Source: Metabacillus indicus LMG 22858
GTDB taxonomy: Bacteria; Bacillota; Bacilli; Bacillales; Bacillaceae
DNA: 64,000 nucleotides
NCBI RefSeq assembly: GCF_000708755.2
Contig: NZ_JGVU02000002.1
Location: 558,001 to 622,000, forward strand
Direction: 5' to 3'
The notes beneath the pieces were generated by a model. It was not told the origin of the DNA. It did not search any database and saw nothing but the letters and a program-made list of their open reading frames with translations. Made by a program: the position numbers and the translations under genes. Shown in pieces: positions 25,285-35,192 of the stretch (its first letter is position 1; every line of letters starts with the position of its first letter).

Positions 25285-25418
25285 ATTCTTAATAAAGAAC
25301 AAGAAGATTTTATAATACTTATTTTTTCACTATAAATTACTACTACTTTAATTTAATTAAATCAAATAACTCTTAATTCATTCTATATAGAGAACATTAC
25401 TACACTTTTAAAAAGAAC
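25285..25418 (-). promoter_or_regulatory. SinR-type motifs upstream of the lasso operon
   Basis: On the minus strand there are GTTCTTTATTAAGAAT (25300-25285), GTTCTCT (25395-25389) and GTTCTTT (25418-25412). All carry the SinR half-site GTTCTYT. A candidate promoter TTGTGT-17-TAATGT is overlapped by the two upstream half-sites. No strong terminator separates galE from this region, so eps transcripts might also reach the lasso genes. Regulation is inferred. Confidence 0.6.
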
Positions 25419-25448
25419 ACAATATATTTTTGAGTAAATAAATGAAAT

Positions 25449-26483
25449 TTAACTATGAATGGTTTTTACAGGATATTTATAGCCTTGAGGATTATTCACC
25501 TGCCATCTCCAAGTATCTTCAAGCATTTCTTTAAGGCTCTTCGAAGCTTTCCATTTTAATTCTATTTCTGCTTTTGCCGGATCTGCAAAACTGACGGCAA
25601 TATCCCCTTTTCTCCGCTCAGTGATACTAAATGGAATTTGCTTTTTGGCTACTTCTTGGAACTGACTCACAACCTCTAATACACTGAATCCGTTTCCTGT
25701 CCCAAGATTATAGCAATGTACTCCATGAGCTGCGAGTGTCTTTTGAAGTGCCTTAACATGTCCCTGAGCAAGGTCTACTACATGGATGTAGTCACGAATA
25801 CCAGTACCATCATGTGTATGATAATCATTTCCGAATATCTTAACCTCCTGGAGTTTTCCTATGGCTACCTGAGATATATACGGGACCAGGTTATTTGGCA
25901 TTCCATTTGGATCTTCTCCTATCAGCCCGCTGCTGTGAGCCCCCACCGGATTGAAATAGCGGAGAATGGATATGCTCCATTTTTCATTGGAAGCTTGAAG
26001 ATCTTTAAGAATTTCTTCTGCCATTAATTTGGTTCTTCCATATGGATTAGTCGCCTGCAGCGGCAGTTCTTCAGTAAGCGGTGCATTTTCATTTGCTCCG
26101 TACACAGTTGCAGATGAACTAAAAACCAGACTACAGACATTGTAAGTATTCATTACTTCACATAGATTTAGTGTGCTTATTAAATTATTTTGGTAATATT
26201 TCAACGGGACAGTAACTGATTCTCCAACAGCTTTTAATCCTGCTAAGTGAATAACGGCATTTATAGATTGCTCAGAAAAAACAAGTTCCAGCTCACTTTT
26301 AATAGTCAAGTCACAGTTATACACGGGAAAATATTTGCCAGTAATCTTTTGAACACGATCTAATGCTTCAGGATGACTGTTAGAAAAATTGTCAGCAACT
26401 ACGATTTCGAAACCTTCCTGCAATAACTCTACACAAATATGAGAACCGATATAACCAGCCCCGCCAGTAATCAGAATTTTCAT
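25449..26483 (-). CDS. galE: UDP-glucose 4-epimerase
   Basis: 344 residues. The Rossmann motif is ILITGGAGYIGSHICVELL, the active-site Tyr-x-x-x-Lys is NPYGRTKLMAEEIL with an upstream SSSATVYG, and GIRDYIHVVDLAQGH is typical of GalE. It interconverts UDP-glucose and UDP-galactose (or the GlcNAc pair), supplying galactose-type donors for the exopolysaccharide. The ATG at 26483 is chosen because AAAGGAG directly abuts the one at 26492. It is the last gene of the eps operon. Confidence 0.93.
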   Translation of the reverse strand: MKILITGGAGYIGSHICVELLQEGFEIVVADNFSNSHPEALDRVQKITGKYFPVYNCDLTIKSELELVFSEQSINAVIHLAGLKAVGESVTVPLKYYQNNLISTLNLCEVMNTYNVCSLVFSSSATVYGANENAPLTEELPLQATNPYGRTKLMAEEILKDLQASNEKWSISILRYFNPVGAHSSGLIGEDPNGMPNNLVPYISQVAIGKLQEVKIFGNDYHTHDGTGIRDYIHVVDLAQGHVKALQKTLAAHGVHCYNLGTGNGFSVLEVVSQFQEVAKKQIPFSITERRKGDIAVSFADPAKAEIELKWKASKSLKEMLEDTWRWQVNNPQGYKYPVKTIHS

Positions 26484-26557
26484 CTTATGCATCTCCTTTT
26501 ACAAACGCAAATAAACATCTCACATTAAATAAGATGTTTGAGTTCGTTTTATTTTTT

Positions 26558-27715
26558 TCAACCTGCTGCCTTTCCTGAAACCGCTGCCGATACTATGCAG
26601 TCTATGATAAACATCTGTTCATCAATCGTCATTGCAGAACCAGAAGGAAGACATATTCCCCTGTTGAATAGATCTTCAGATACAACTTCCTCAACATGAT
26701 GAGAATAAAACGCAGCATGTTTAAACAAAGGCTGCATGTGTAGCGGTTTCCACACGTGTCTTGCTTCAATGTTCTCTTTTTCCAGCAAACCTATTAATTC
26801 ACCTGCACCCAAACCAAATTTTTGTTTGTCTATCGTCATAGCTGTAAGCCATCTGTTTGACCTCGTACTGGTCAGTTCTGGCATAAGCTCAATACCTGGG
26901 AGATTACATAGGGCATCTTCATATCTCAAAAAAATCTCTCTTCTTGTTTGAACCCGGTCTTCTAACACCTCTAGCTGTGCACGGCCAACACCTGCCAGCA
27001 GATTGCTCAAGCGATAGTTGTACCCCGTCTGGCTATGTTCATAATAAGGTGCTGCATCTCTGGCCTGAGTTGCAAGAAATCTTGCTTTTTCAAGGAGGTC
27101 AATGTGATCTGAAACGAGCATTCCCCCACCTGAAGTGCTGATAATTTTATTTCCATTAAATGAATAAATACCAAAATGCCCGAAGGTTCCGCTTTTCTTC
27201 CCTTTATAGCTTGAACCAAGTGACTCTGCGGCATCTTCTATGATTGGAACGTTATAATGCTCGCAAATAGTACTGATTTCATCCATTCTTGCACTTTGGC
27301 CATATAAGTTGACTACTATGACTGCTTTAGGTAATTGGTTGTTTGTTTCTGCGTCGTTAAAAGCGCTCTTTAATGCCTCTGGCGACATATTCCAGGTTTC
27401 AGGTTCTGAATCAATGAATATTGGGTTGGCCCCTTCATATACTATTGGATTGGCACTTGCCACGAATGTAAGAGACGAACAAAAGACATAATCGTTTCTT
27501 TTAATTCCCAATAACTTTAGTGCCAGATGGATAGCTGCTGTGCCAGAGCTCAATGCTACTGCGCCTCCAGAACCAGTATAGCTTGCCATTTCCTGTTCGA
27601 ACGAATCTACATTAGGTCCAAGAGGGGCAATCCAGTTGCTTTCAAATGCTTCATTGATGTACTTTTGTTCATTTCCGCTCATGTGCGGAGGAGACAAATA
27701 TATTCTTTTTCTCAT
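26558..27715 (-). CDS. epsN: DegT/DnrJ/EryC1-type sugar aminotransferase (EpsN-like)
   Basis: 385 residues. The PLP enzyme shows the internal-aldimine Lys in FGHFGIYSFNGNKIISTSGG, the PLP-binding VALSSGTAAIHLALKLLG, and IIEDAAESLGSSYKGKKSG. It would aminate a UDP-4-keto-6-deoxy-HexNAc made by EpsC. With EpsM and EpsL this gives the bacillosamine-type first sugar known from B. subtilis and Campylobacter. AAGGAG lies 7 bases before the ATG at 27715. It overlaps the end of epsM by 47 bases. Confidence 0.88.
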   Translation of the reverse strand: MRKRIYLSPPHMSGNEQKYINEAFESNWIAPLGPNVDSFEQEMASYTGSGGAVALSSGTAAIHLALKLLGIKRNDYVFCSSLTFVASANPIVYEGANPIFIDSEPETWNMSPEALKSAFNDAETNNQLPKAVIVVNLYGQSARMDEISTICEHYNVPIIEDAAESLGSSYKGKKSGTFGHFGIYSFNGNKIISTSGGGMLVSDHIDLLEKARFLATQARDAAPYYEHSQTGYNYRLSNLLAGVGRAQLEVLEDRVQTRREIFLRYEDALCNLPGIELMPELTSTRSNRWLTAMTIDKQKFGLGAGELIGLLEKENIEARHVWKPLHMQPLFKHAAFYSHHVEEVVSEDLFNRGICLPSGSAMTIDEQMFIIDCIVSAAVSGKAAG

Positions 27716-28370
27716 TGAATTTCTCCTTCCTATCACTAATAAGATACCTTGCGGGATTTCCTACTGCTGTTCTGTGGTTTGAAATATCATTAATCACCAC
27801 AGATCCCGCACCAATAATGGCCCACTCTCCTATTGTTTTATTAGGAATAACAGTGGCAGATGCTCCGATGTGTGAACCGGTTCTTACTGACACTCCGCCA
27901 GTTAATGTTGCATTAGGCGAGATATGCACATAATCCTGAAGACTATTGTCATGCTCAACGATAGAACCCGTATTAATAATTGCATGGTTGCCAATCTTCG
28001 TATTAGCATTAATGATACTGCCGGGCATCACTACTGATCCTGGACCTACTTCAGATGAGGAACTTATAATGGCGGAAGGATGAAGGAGTGTTGCATACTG
28101 ATTTTCATCTATACTTAATTGTTTAACAATCCTTGCGCGTACGCCATTGTCTCCTAAAGCCACAAAAAACGATATGGAAGGATATCTTCTCATTAAATAT
28201 TCATATTCAAAAATCTTCCCATAGAAAATTCCATCCTTTTCTTCCGCTTCATCGAACTTATCGTCCAATATCGCGGCAAACTGATATTTGTTTTGTTCTT
28301 TAATAATATCCCTTACAACTCTGCTGTGACCTCCGTCACCAATTAATGCCAGCTTGATTAAATTACTCAT
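27669..28370 (-). CDS. epsM: sugar O/N-acetyltransferase, NeuD/PglD/EpsM type
   Basis: 233 residues. The N-terminus is a nucleotide-sugar binding Rossmann-like strand ([19 protein letters not shown]). Residues 90-210 are a left-handed beta-helix of hexapeptide repeats ([60 protein letters not shown]). It acetylates the UDP-amino sugar made by EpsN. The chosen ATG at 28370 follows AAGGAG by 6 bases and makes the gene overlap epsL by 8 bases. Confidence 0.88.
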   Translation of the reverse strand: MSNLIKLALIGDGGHSRVVRDIIKEQNKYQFAAILDDKFDEAEEKDGIFYGKIFEYEYLMRRYPSISFFVALGDNGVRARIVKQLSIDENQYATLLHPSAIISSSSEVGPGSVVMPGSIINANTKIGNHAIINTGSIVEHDNSLQDYVHISPNATLTGGVSVRTGSHIGASATVIPNKTIGEWAIIGAGSVVINDISNHRTAVGNPARYLISDRKEKFNEKKNIFVSSAHERK

Positions 28371-28968
28371 TAGCTGCTCCTTTAAACTTTTGAACCGTTG
28401 CAAAACCTGTCTGATTAATTCCTTCTGACTTAATTACTTTCTTAAAAGTAAGAAATAAGATTTTCATGTCCAGCAGAAGAGTTCGATTTTTCACATACCA
28501 TACGTCCAGTTCAAATTTTTCTTCCCATGAAATAGCATTTCTGCCATTAACCTGAGCCCATCCTGTTATACCGGGTTTAACTTGATGCCTCATTGCCTGT
28601 TCCTCTGTATAAAGCGGCAGATACTCCATAAGCAATGGCCTTGGACCAACTAAGCTTAGTTCACCTTTTAACACATTAAAAAGCTGAGGCAATTCATCCA
28701 AACTGTATTTTCTTAAAAATTTCCCAAATGATGTTAATCTCACTTCGTCAGACAGCAAAAAACCATTTTCATCCTTTTCATCCGTCATTGTACGGAATTT
28801 ATAAAGAGAAAATGGTTTATGATTTAGACCTGGTCTAACTTGTACATAAAGTATAGGTGATCCGAGTTTAATTCTTACTAAAATTGAAATAATAATTATG
28901 AATATAAATAGGATTGTTATAAGAATTAGTACAATTAAAATATCAAGAAAATATTTAATAATAAACAC
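28363..28968 (-). CDS. epsL: undecaprenyl-phosphate sugar-1-phosphate transferase (EpsL-like)
   Basis: 201 residues, the short single-pass form of the bacterial sugar transferase family. One membrane segment fills residues 5-32, followed by the catalytic core [55 protein letters not shown] and [15 protein letters not shown]. It loads the first sugar phosphate on the lipid carrier and so starts repeat-unit assembly at the membrane. Confidence 0.92.
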   Translation of the reverse strand: MFIIKYFLDILIVLILITILFIFIIIISILVRIKLGSPILYVQVRPGLNHKPFSLYKFRTMTDEKDENGFLLSDEVRLTSFGKFLRKYSLDELPQLFNVLKGELSLVGPRPLLMEYLPLYTEEQAMRHQVKPGITGWAQVNGRNAISWEEKFELDVWYVKNRTLLLDMKILFLTFKKVIKSEGINQTGFATVQKFKGAANE

Positions 28969-28972
28969 TTCC

Positions 28973-30526
28973 CTACAATTCTTTATTAAAGTAAAGTTCC
29001 TTTTTATTAAAATTTATAATTATATTAAATAGTTTTCTAAACGGGCTTGATAATAATTCTTGCTCATATTTTTTCAACCCCCAAAAATATACACTTGTAC
29101 AATAAAGTGATATAAATAATAGAATCTTTATTATTAAACACAAAATTCCTACTGGTAATATTGAGTTTAATAATATTCCAAATAACAGCACTGGTAACAT
29201 GGGTACACACATAGATCCTATCTCATACCAAAATTTCGGTATATTTATCTTCAATTTTATATGATAGTAAAAGTTCATTATAAATATATTACCAATAATC
29301 ATTGAAATTGCTGTTGCAGTTGCAGCACCAATTCCACCAAACCCTTTAATAAGAGGTATACTTATAATTAAATTACCTATAGCAATTAATAAAAGTATGC
29401 TGGATCTAAACTTATGTAAATTTTTTGCTTGTAGTATAGAAAGGCCTATATTTTGGATAAGAGGAATTGTATATGGCCCAATCAAAATTAAAGCAATTAC
29501 ATAAGCATCTGTATATTGAATTCCAGCCCAAACTCCAATAAATTCCTTACCAAATAGTAAAAATAATAAGAATACCAATGCTATAATTGAAAATTGTATT
29601 CTTCCTACTTTTATAAAGATGTCAGTTAAATTTACGGAATCCGTCTTATTAGTAACCATAGTTGTCAATCTTGGTAAAAACATTCCTGATATTGCAGTTG
29701 AAAATTGCATGTAGTACATATTAAATTGAGAGGCTATTGCGTATATAGATACGATTAGTGTACCCGAATAAACTCCTAATACAATTTGGCCGGTAGACCA
29801 ATAAATTTTATCAACAATAATACCTATGAAAATAAAAAGAGAGTAGATAGAGATTTCTTTAATCAACTTCTTATTAAAACTCTTAAACATAAAGGCTGTT
29901 TTCAAATAAATTACACAATAATATACGTTAAATAGGTTGAAGAATAAGTTTAAAATACTATGCGCAATTACCATTTCTACTGCCCCATAGTCAAATGATA
30001 AAATACACAAAATAATTATCGGATTTAACAAGGTTCTAATTATCAAGAGAATTTTCGGGAAAATGAATCTTTCATAGGAAGTAATTATTGAACTGAAAAT
30101 AGATAAGGGAAAGCTTAAAGATAAATTTATGATTAAAATAATAAACATGATTTTAAAACTTTGTAACTCACTAATAGTTAATGAGTTGCTAAAAATATTT
30201 TCAATGTAAGTGAAAAAAATTAAACCTACAAAAATCGTAATAATTGAGAGAATAATATTAATTATTAAAAATAAACCGTTGAGGTTAAATTCCTCATACT
30301 TATTCCCTAGAGCTCTATATTTTGATACATAACGAATACAAGCATTTCCAAATCCTAAATCGATCAAACTAAATGTTACTATAATAGAACCTACAAGTGA
30401 ATATAGGCCATATTCAGCCTGACCCAGCATTCTTAACATTATAGGAGTGTAAATAATCCCTATAATGTTTCCTAAAAAAATCAAAGTGTAAGATAAAATT
30501 GCTCCATATTTATATTCTTTATTCAT
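28973..30526 (-). CDS. polysaccharide repeat-unit flippase (Wzx/MATE-like, EpsK position)
   Basis: 517 residues with about 14 hydrophobic segments. The N-terminal segment [20 protein letters not shown] is the hallmark of oligosaccharide flippases. It would turn the lipid-linked repeat unit to the outer face. Very AT-rich codon use with many ATA and AAT codons, unlike epsA-epsD upstream. It sits next to epsL as epsK does in B. subtilis. Confidence 0.87.
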   Translation of the reverse strand: MNKEYKYGAILSYTLIFLGNIIGIIYTPIMLRMLGQAEYGLYSLVGSIIVTFSLIDLGFGNACIRYVSKYRALGNKYEEFNLNGLFLIINIILSIITIFVGLIFFTYIENIFSNSLTISELQSFKIMFIILIINLSLSFPLSIFSSIITSYERFIFPKILLIIRTLLNPIIILCILSFDYGAVEMVIAHSILNLFFNLFNVYYCVIYLKTAFMFKSFNKKLIKEISIYSLFIFIGIIVDKIYWSTGQIVLGVYSGTLIVSIYAIASQFNMYYMQFSTAISGMFLPRLTTMVTNKTDSVNLTDIFIKVGRIQFSIIALVFLLFLLFGKEFIGVWAGIQYTDAYVIALILIGPYTIPLIQNIGLSILQAKNLHKFRSSILLLIAIGNLIISIPLIKGFGGIGAATATAISMIIGNIFIMNFYYHIKLKINIPKFWYEIGSMCVPMLPVLLFGILLNSILPVGILCLIIKILLFISLYCTSVYFWGLKKYEQELLSSPFRKLFNIIINFNKKELYFNKEL

Positions 30527-30557
30527 AGCTCACCCTAAATAAATTTAATTAAATACA

Positions 30558-31760
30558 TTAATTTTCTAAGCATAAATTATAAAATTTCTCTATTTCCGAC
30601 TCTGTTCCAAAATTATTTTTTGAAAGGTTATTCATTAATTTATTCTTTAATTCTGCATTATCTATTATTAACTTAATTGCTTGAGCAAGTGATTTTGGTG
30701 ACATTTCAGCTATTAGACCATTTTCTTTATGGTCAATGTGATCACTCGCCGATGAAAAATTTGTAATCACTATGGGCTTTGCTAAAATTTTGGCTTCTTC
30801 TATTGCAATTGATTTACCCTCGTAACGAGAAGGTTGGACATAAATATCTGAGTTTTTGATAAAAGGATATGGATTAGTTTTCACTCCAATTAACTCGAAT
30901 TTTCCTATTAAGTTTCTCTGTTCTATAATTTTGTTAAATTTCAATAATTCTTCATCAGTTCCATAACCAATAATTTTCCAATTAATTTCATAGCCAGTTT
31001 CAACCAATATGGAACACGATTCTATAGCTAAGTCAATTCCTTTCTCATGCGCTAATCTCCCAACAGTTACTATCTTGTTAGTTCCTGTTAATAATTTATT
31101 CTTATGAGTGGCTTCTATATTCGATAAAAATCTTATAGTATTAGGCGAAACTATATTATGAATCACTTGAACCTTATCTTGAAAATCATTAAATGTATTT
31201 CTTAGAGAATTAGCACATTCCTTTGAAACTGCAATAAGTTTATCTAATTTATCGAAATAAAGTTTATCAAATTTGGGGTCCATCCCTGAATTAGTATAAT
31301 GAGTATGAATCCACCCTATCTTTTTCTTCGCATTTACATAATCTACCACGTAATAGATTGAAGTCTTTTCCAAATATCCAATTGCTACATCATATTCATT
31401 CTCAAGAGCGTTAAATGTGGGACCGATGTATTTCCACGCGCGCTGTTCACACCTCGCTCTATTTTTCTCCAATTTAAATATGACACTCGCCTTTATCCTG
31501 GCTACTATCAAATTAAGTCTCCCACGTTTAATATTGTTTACCACAGCAGTTTTAAATGACATGTCAAAGTATTTATAATTTTCCGGTGCTTGTAGAATTT
31601 TAATTTTTTCAGGAAGGTTTTGAAAGTATATACCGTCATCTCTAAATAAGAGCAAATCCACTTCAAATTTAGAATAATCGATGGAACTTAGTAAGGAACT
31701 TAGTGATTTTTCTGCTCCTCCTGAACTTAAATTATTCATTACAAATAAAATTTTCTTCAT
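30558..31760 (-). CDS. glycosyltransferase family 4
   Basis: About 400 residues, GT-B fold. Features are ILFVMNNLSSGGAEKSLSSL, KKIGWIHTHYTN, DKLIAVSKECANSL, IVTVGRLAHEKGIDLAIESC and the nucleotide-sugar loop DIYVQPSRYEGKSIAIEEAK. It is a clear paralogue of the genes at 31766-32965 and 35193-36386 (same N-terminal and C-terminal motifs), so the three probably arose by duplication. Donor and acceptor unknown. An in-frame GTG at 31769 overlaps the previous stop codon and could also start it. Confidence 0.85.
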   Translation of the reverse strand: MKKILFVMNNLSSGGAEKSLSSLLSSIDYSKFEVDLLLFRDDGIYFQNLPEKIKILQAPENYKYFDMSFKTAVVNNIKRGRLNLIVARIKASVIFKLEKNRARCEQRAWKYIGPTFNALENEYDVAIGYLEKTSIYYVVDYVNAKKKIGWIHTHYTNSGMDPKFDKLYFDKLDKLIAVSKECANSLRNTFNDFQDKVQVIHNIVSPNTIRFLSNIEATHKNKLLTGTNKIVTVGRLAHEKGIDLAIESCSILVETGYEINWKIIGYGTDEELLKFNKIIEQRNLIGKFELIGVKTNPYPFIKNSDIYVQPSRYEGKSIAIEEAKILAKPIVITNFSSASDHIDHKENGLIAEMSPKSLAQAIKLIIDNAELKNKLMNNLSKNNFGTESEIEKFYNLCLEN

Positions 31761-31765
31761 TTCAT

Positions 31766-32965
31766 TCACGTCCCTATTAATCTATAAAACTTACTAATTT
31801 CATCTTCAGTTCCCAGATTTTTCTCTGAAAGATTATGAATAAGCATGTTTCTTAGTTCTTTGTCATGAATCAGTTTTTCAATTCCTGCTGCAATTGACTT
31901 TGCATCCATATCTACAATCATCCCATCTACACCGTCAATTATTTGATCTTTGGCAGTGCTAAAATCAGTTACTATTATGGGTTTTCTTAATATCTTCGCC
32001 TCGTCTATTGCAATGGATTTCCCTTCAAATTTAGATGTTTGTACATATATATCTGCTCTCTTTATAAAAGGATAAGGATTTGGTTCCAGGCCATGTAAAA
32101 TGAAATTATCTTGAAGTTTTTTATTCTTAATCATTTTTACTAGCTTTTTTCTTTCTTCTCCTTCACCAATAACATGCCATTTTACATTAATTCTTTTTTT
32201 ACATAGCAGCTGGCATGCTTCAATGGCTAAATCATACCCCTTTTGGGGATGGAGTCTGCCTATTGTTAAAATTGAAATTTCTTTATTGTTTGATCCTAAT
32301 GTTGTTTTCTCGGTGTTTTGAACGGCCATATTGTAAATCACTCGAGGAGAAACTATATTATAAATAACATCTATCTTATCTTTATGACTTGGAAAGTTTT
32401 CTTTTAGGATCACAGAACATTCTTCTGAAACAGTTACGATATGATCGAGTTTGTTAAAGTATTCCATATCATACTCCGGATCCATGCCTAGTTTATTGTA
32501 ATCAATGTGTACCCATCCTATTTTTTTGTTGGCGTTTACCTTTTCCACACAGAAATAAGTAGAGGTTTTCTCCAGAAACCCTATGGCTGAATCATATTCT
32601 TTATCCAATACCTGAAAAGACTTTGAAACATATTTCCAGCTATACTGCTCATTTTTTGAAACGTTTCCAGAGAGTTTGTTTCTAAAAGCAAATAGAATCC
32701 TGTTATATACCATATCGAATTCTCTCTTAAACATAAATTTGATAATTGACTTATGAGCTGGAAGCGCAAAAACCCTAAATGTTTCAGGTAAAGGCAAGAC
32801 ATTTACTTGATTTGGAAGATACCTCATAAATATGCCATCATGATTGAATAATAATAAATCTACATTAACTTTTTCATAGTCAATCAAAGTTAATAAGTTA
32901 ATCAGGCTTTTTTCACCGCCGCCTGCATCGAGTCCAGGAATGACGAATAATAGATTTTTTTTCAT
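31766..32965 (-). CDS. glycosyltransferase family 4
   Basis: 399 residues. VIPGLDAGGGEKSLINLLTL, KKIGWVHIDYNKLGMDPEYD, ILTIGRLHPQKGYDLAIEAC and DIYVQTSKFEGKSIAIDEAK mark the GT4 family. It is tandem to, and paralogous with, the gene at 30558-31760. It adds one sugar to the lipid-linked repeat; specificity cannot be read from sequence. Confidence 0.86.
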   Translation of the reverse strand: MKKNLLFVIPGLDAGGGEKSLINLLTLIDYEKVNVDLLLFNHDGIFMRYLPNQVNVLPLPETFRVFALPAHKSIIKFMFKREFDMVYNRILFAFRNKLSGNVSKNEQYSWKYVSKSFQVLDKEYDSAIGFLEKTSTYFCVEKVNANKKIGWVHIDYNKLGMDPEYDMEYFNKLDHIVTVSEECSVILKENFPSHKDKIDVIYNIVSPRVIYNMAVQNTEKTTLGSNNKEISILTIGRLHPQKGYDLAIEACQLLCKKRINVKWHVIGEGEERKKLVKMIKNKKLQDNFILHGLEPNPYPFIKRADIYVQTSKFEGKSIAIDEAKILRKPIIVTDFSTAKDQIIDGVDGMIVDMDAKSIAAGIEKLIHDKELRNMLIHNLSEKNLGTEDEISKFYRLIGT

Positions 32966-32973
32966 ATGAACTC

Positions 32974-34146
32974 CTATTTACCAACAATTTGTGCCAGATA
33001 GTCTACCGCTTTGAAGGACATTCTTTTTGTTCTTGGAATAGCCTCTTCCAGTTCAGCAATTATTTTTTTTTCAGATGCTTTCATTTCCTCAAAAGTTTCT
33101 ATTAGCTTTTTGGAATTGGAGAGTTCGTTTATATTGAGCACCAGCTTTTCTTCACCGAATAAATCTTTTGCAATTCCTTTTGATTTTACAGAATATCCCA
33201 AAACCATTGTAGGCACGCAATTTGAATAAGCAGCGATTGTAGCATGCGTTCTCGCTCCAATAAAAAATCGCATTCTTGCAATATATCCTTTATATTGAAC
33301 GGCGTTTAAATGATCTGGTAAAAGGATGACTCTTCGAGTTTGTTTATAATCGTTGTAAAAACTGGATAAAATCTCATAGTCATTATTTCCTTCATCAATT
33401 ACATGTGGAGTTAATGCAATTGTCATGTCTGTATTGACAAGAATATGTTCAATTAAGGATTTTATTGCTTTTTGTGAACCTTTGTTTCTCCTCCATACGA
33501 GAGGGCTAAAGTTAACTCCAATCGTATTTCCTTCCTGCCAGCCATTAGGAAGTGGCAACTCTTCTTTCTCCATTGTGAAAGCTGGGTCTGCCACTAATTT
33601 CACATTGCTCAATCCTTTATCTGTCAAGATATTGTAGGTTAATGATTCTCTCGCCAATATAAGATCAAATAACTTTAAATCTTCTAATTTTCTTTTGGAC
33701 AGATCTTCTTCCCCAATTGAACAGCCCCATAAAACTAATTTTTTTCCTTTAGCTTTGACTCTCTTATTTACTTCATACCAGCCAGGCTGTTCTCCATAAC
33801 AATAATTATCTCCCCCAATTGAAAGACAAACATCCTTTCCTTTAATTTGTTTAATTATTTTTTTGTGAATTTTTCCAAGTGCGTATGAGTCATCTTTGAA
33901 TAATTTAAATTGAATCGATGAAATCAGCCATTCTCTTGAAAATTTTCTTATCTCTGAATTCGATCCATCAAAAATTCCATCCAGGTTGTTGATCATTTGA
34001 TCTGTTTCAGGTTTGAAAGATGAAAGGAAGACTTTTGATCCTTTAATATTTTCTTTTATAATTGTTGTAGTTGAACGAACTATTGCTTCACAACCTCTAT
34101 TTGGACTTCCTGAATGAGCATATAAAAAAATATTCACTTTTAACAC
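32974..34146 (-). CDS. polysaccharide pyruvyl transferase family protein
   Basis: 390 residues. Typical features are NRGCEAIVRSTTTII near the N-terminus, KDVCLSIGGDNYCYGEQPGW, LWGCSIGEEDLSKRKLEDLK, LILARESLTYNILTDKGLSN and the donor-binding RMRFFIGARTHATIAAYSNC with VLGYSVKSKGIAKDLFG. Family members (CsaB, EpsO/EpsI) transfer pyruvate from PEP as a ketal to a sugar. Pyruvylation would make the polymer acidic. Overlaps the preceding GT2 gene by 7 bases. Confidence 0.85.
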   Translation of the reverse strand: MLKVNIFLYAHSGSPNRGCEAIVRSTTTIIKENIKGSKVFLSSFKPETDQMINNLDGIFDGSNSEIRKFSREWLISSIQFKLFKDDSYALGKIHKKIIKQIKGKDVCLSIGGDNYCYGEQPGWYEVNKRVKAKGKKLVLWGCSIGEEDLSKRKLEDLKLFDLILARESLTYNILTDKGLSNVKLVADPAFTMEKEELPLPNGWQEGNTIGVNFSPLVWRRNKGSQKAIKSLIEHILVNTDMTIALTPHVIDEGNNDYEILSSFYNDYKQTRRVILLPDHLNAVQYKGYIARMRFFIGARTHATIAAYSNCVPTMVLGYSVKSKGIAKDLFGEEKLVLNINELSNSKKLIETFEEMKASEKKIIAELEEAIPRTKRMSFKAVDYLAQIVGK

Positions 34147-35174
34147 CTCTTATTATTTTTATAGTAACTATATAGGACCAAAAAATTTAATCCCGATATT
34201 AATTTATATTTAATTGCAAATATTAATAGTTTCTCATATCTGTTCAACTCGTTGGAGTAAATCAATAAATATTGAGATAATGCATCAATGAAATCCGTAT
34301 TCCTAATAATTTTTTTAACGAACCTATACCTCTTATATAAATTCATTTTGTTATTTGGAGAAAAATATTCATGTATAAGTGATATTGAATTTCTAACTAG
34401 TTTTTTGGATTTTAATAATTTTATTGTTTTTTTATCTATATTTAGTTCATTAACTAAAACATTATTATAAATGTCTAATTCTCTTTTGAAATAGTCTTTA
34501 GTTATAATATTTCGAGTCGCACTTCCTTCAACATTCCTATAGTAATAGCCACTATAATTAATATACTTAAGTGAGTTTGCATGATTTAAGTAAAGTATAT
34601 TAAATATACCATCTTCACCAAGACTCAAATTGTTTGGAAATAATATGTTATTGTGTTGAATAATGTCTCTTTTATATACCTTGTTCCAAATGGAATTTAA
34701 TTGATCAGACTCAATTAAATAGGGTAAAATTTCATTTAGTATATCTTTCTTTTGATAAATGGTATCTAATTTTAATGGATTACAAATTACCTTTTCTTCA
34801 CCTTTTCTATAACTAATATAATTTGAAATAATTATATCGCTTTGATTAATAATGGCTTGTTTATATAATGTTTCGTAGAATTCTTCTTCTATAAAATCAT
34901 CCGCATCAACAAAACCCACATATTCACCTTTAGCAATTTCTAATCCATTGTTTCTTGCTGAACTGACACCGTTATTTTTTTGATTGATCAGTTTAATTTG
35001 TTTAGAAGTCTTTAATTTTTCTTCAATAATTTTTCTGCTTCTGTCAGTTGAACCGTCATTTACAAATATAAATTCACATTCTTTTAGTGTTTGATTGAGT
35101 AAAGATTCAATACATGCTTCGAGATATTTTTCTGCATTATATACTGGAATAATCACGCTAATTTTCAATGACAT
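34140..35174 (-). CDS. glycosyltransferase family 2
   Basis: 344 residues. The GT-A signature is ISVIIPVYNAEKYLEACIES, EFIFVNDGSTDRSRKIIEEK, GVSSARNNGLEIAKGEYVGF and VDADDF, the D-x-D metal site. LGEDGIFNILYLNHA is also conserved. Length and pattern resemble EpsH/EpsJ of B. subtilis. Extremely AT-rich, with a Lys/Ile/Asn-rich C-terminus. Confidence 0.87.
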   Translation of the reverse strand: MSLKISVIIPVYNAEKYLEACIESLLNQTLKECEFIFVNDGSTDRSRKIIEEKLKTSKQIKLINQKNNGVSSARNNGLEIAKGEYVGFVDADDFIEEEFYETLYKQAIINQSDIIISNYISYRKGEEKVICNPLKLDTIYQKKDILNEILPYLIESDQLNSIWNKVYKRDIIQHNNILFPNNLSLGEDGIFNILYLNHANSLKYINYSGYYYRNVEGSATRNIITKDYFKRELDIYNNVLVNELNIDKKTIKLLKSKKLVRNSISLIHEYFSPNNKMNLYKRYRFVKKIIRNTDFIDALSQYLLIYSNELNRYEKLLIFAIKYKLISGLNFLVLYSYYKNNKRC

Positions 35175-35192
35175 TCTTTATCACCTTCACAC

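Noticed and set aside
15893-25448. The peptide clusters as parts of a mobile element
   Set aside because: No transposase, integrase, tRNA target or flanking direct repeats are visible, although base composition suggests past transfer.
26513-26539. Hairpin AAACATCT/AGATGTTT between epsN and galE as a terminator
   Set aside because: The stem is short and AT-rich and has no T-run on the coding strand, so I did not list it.
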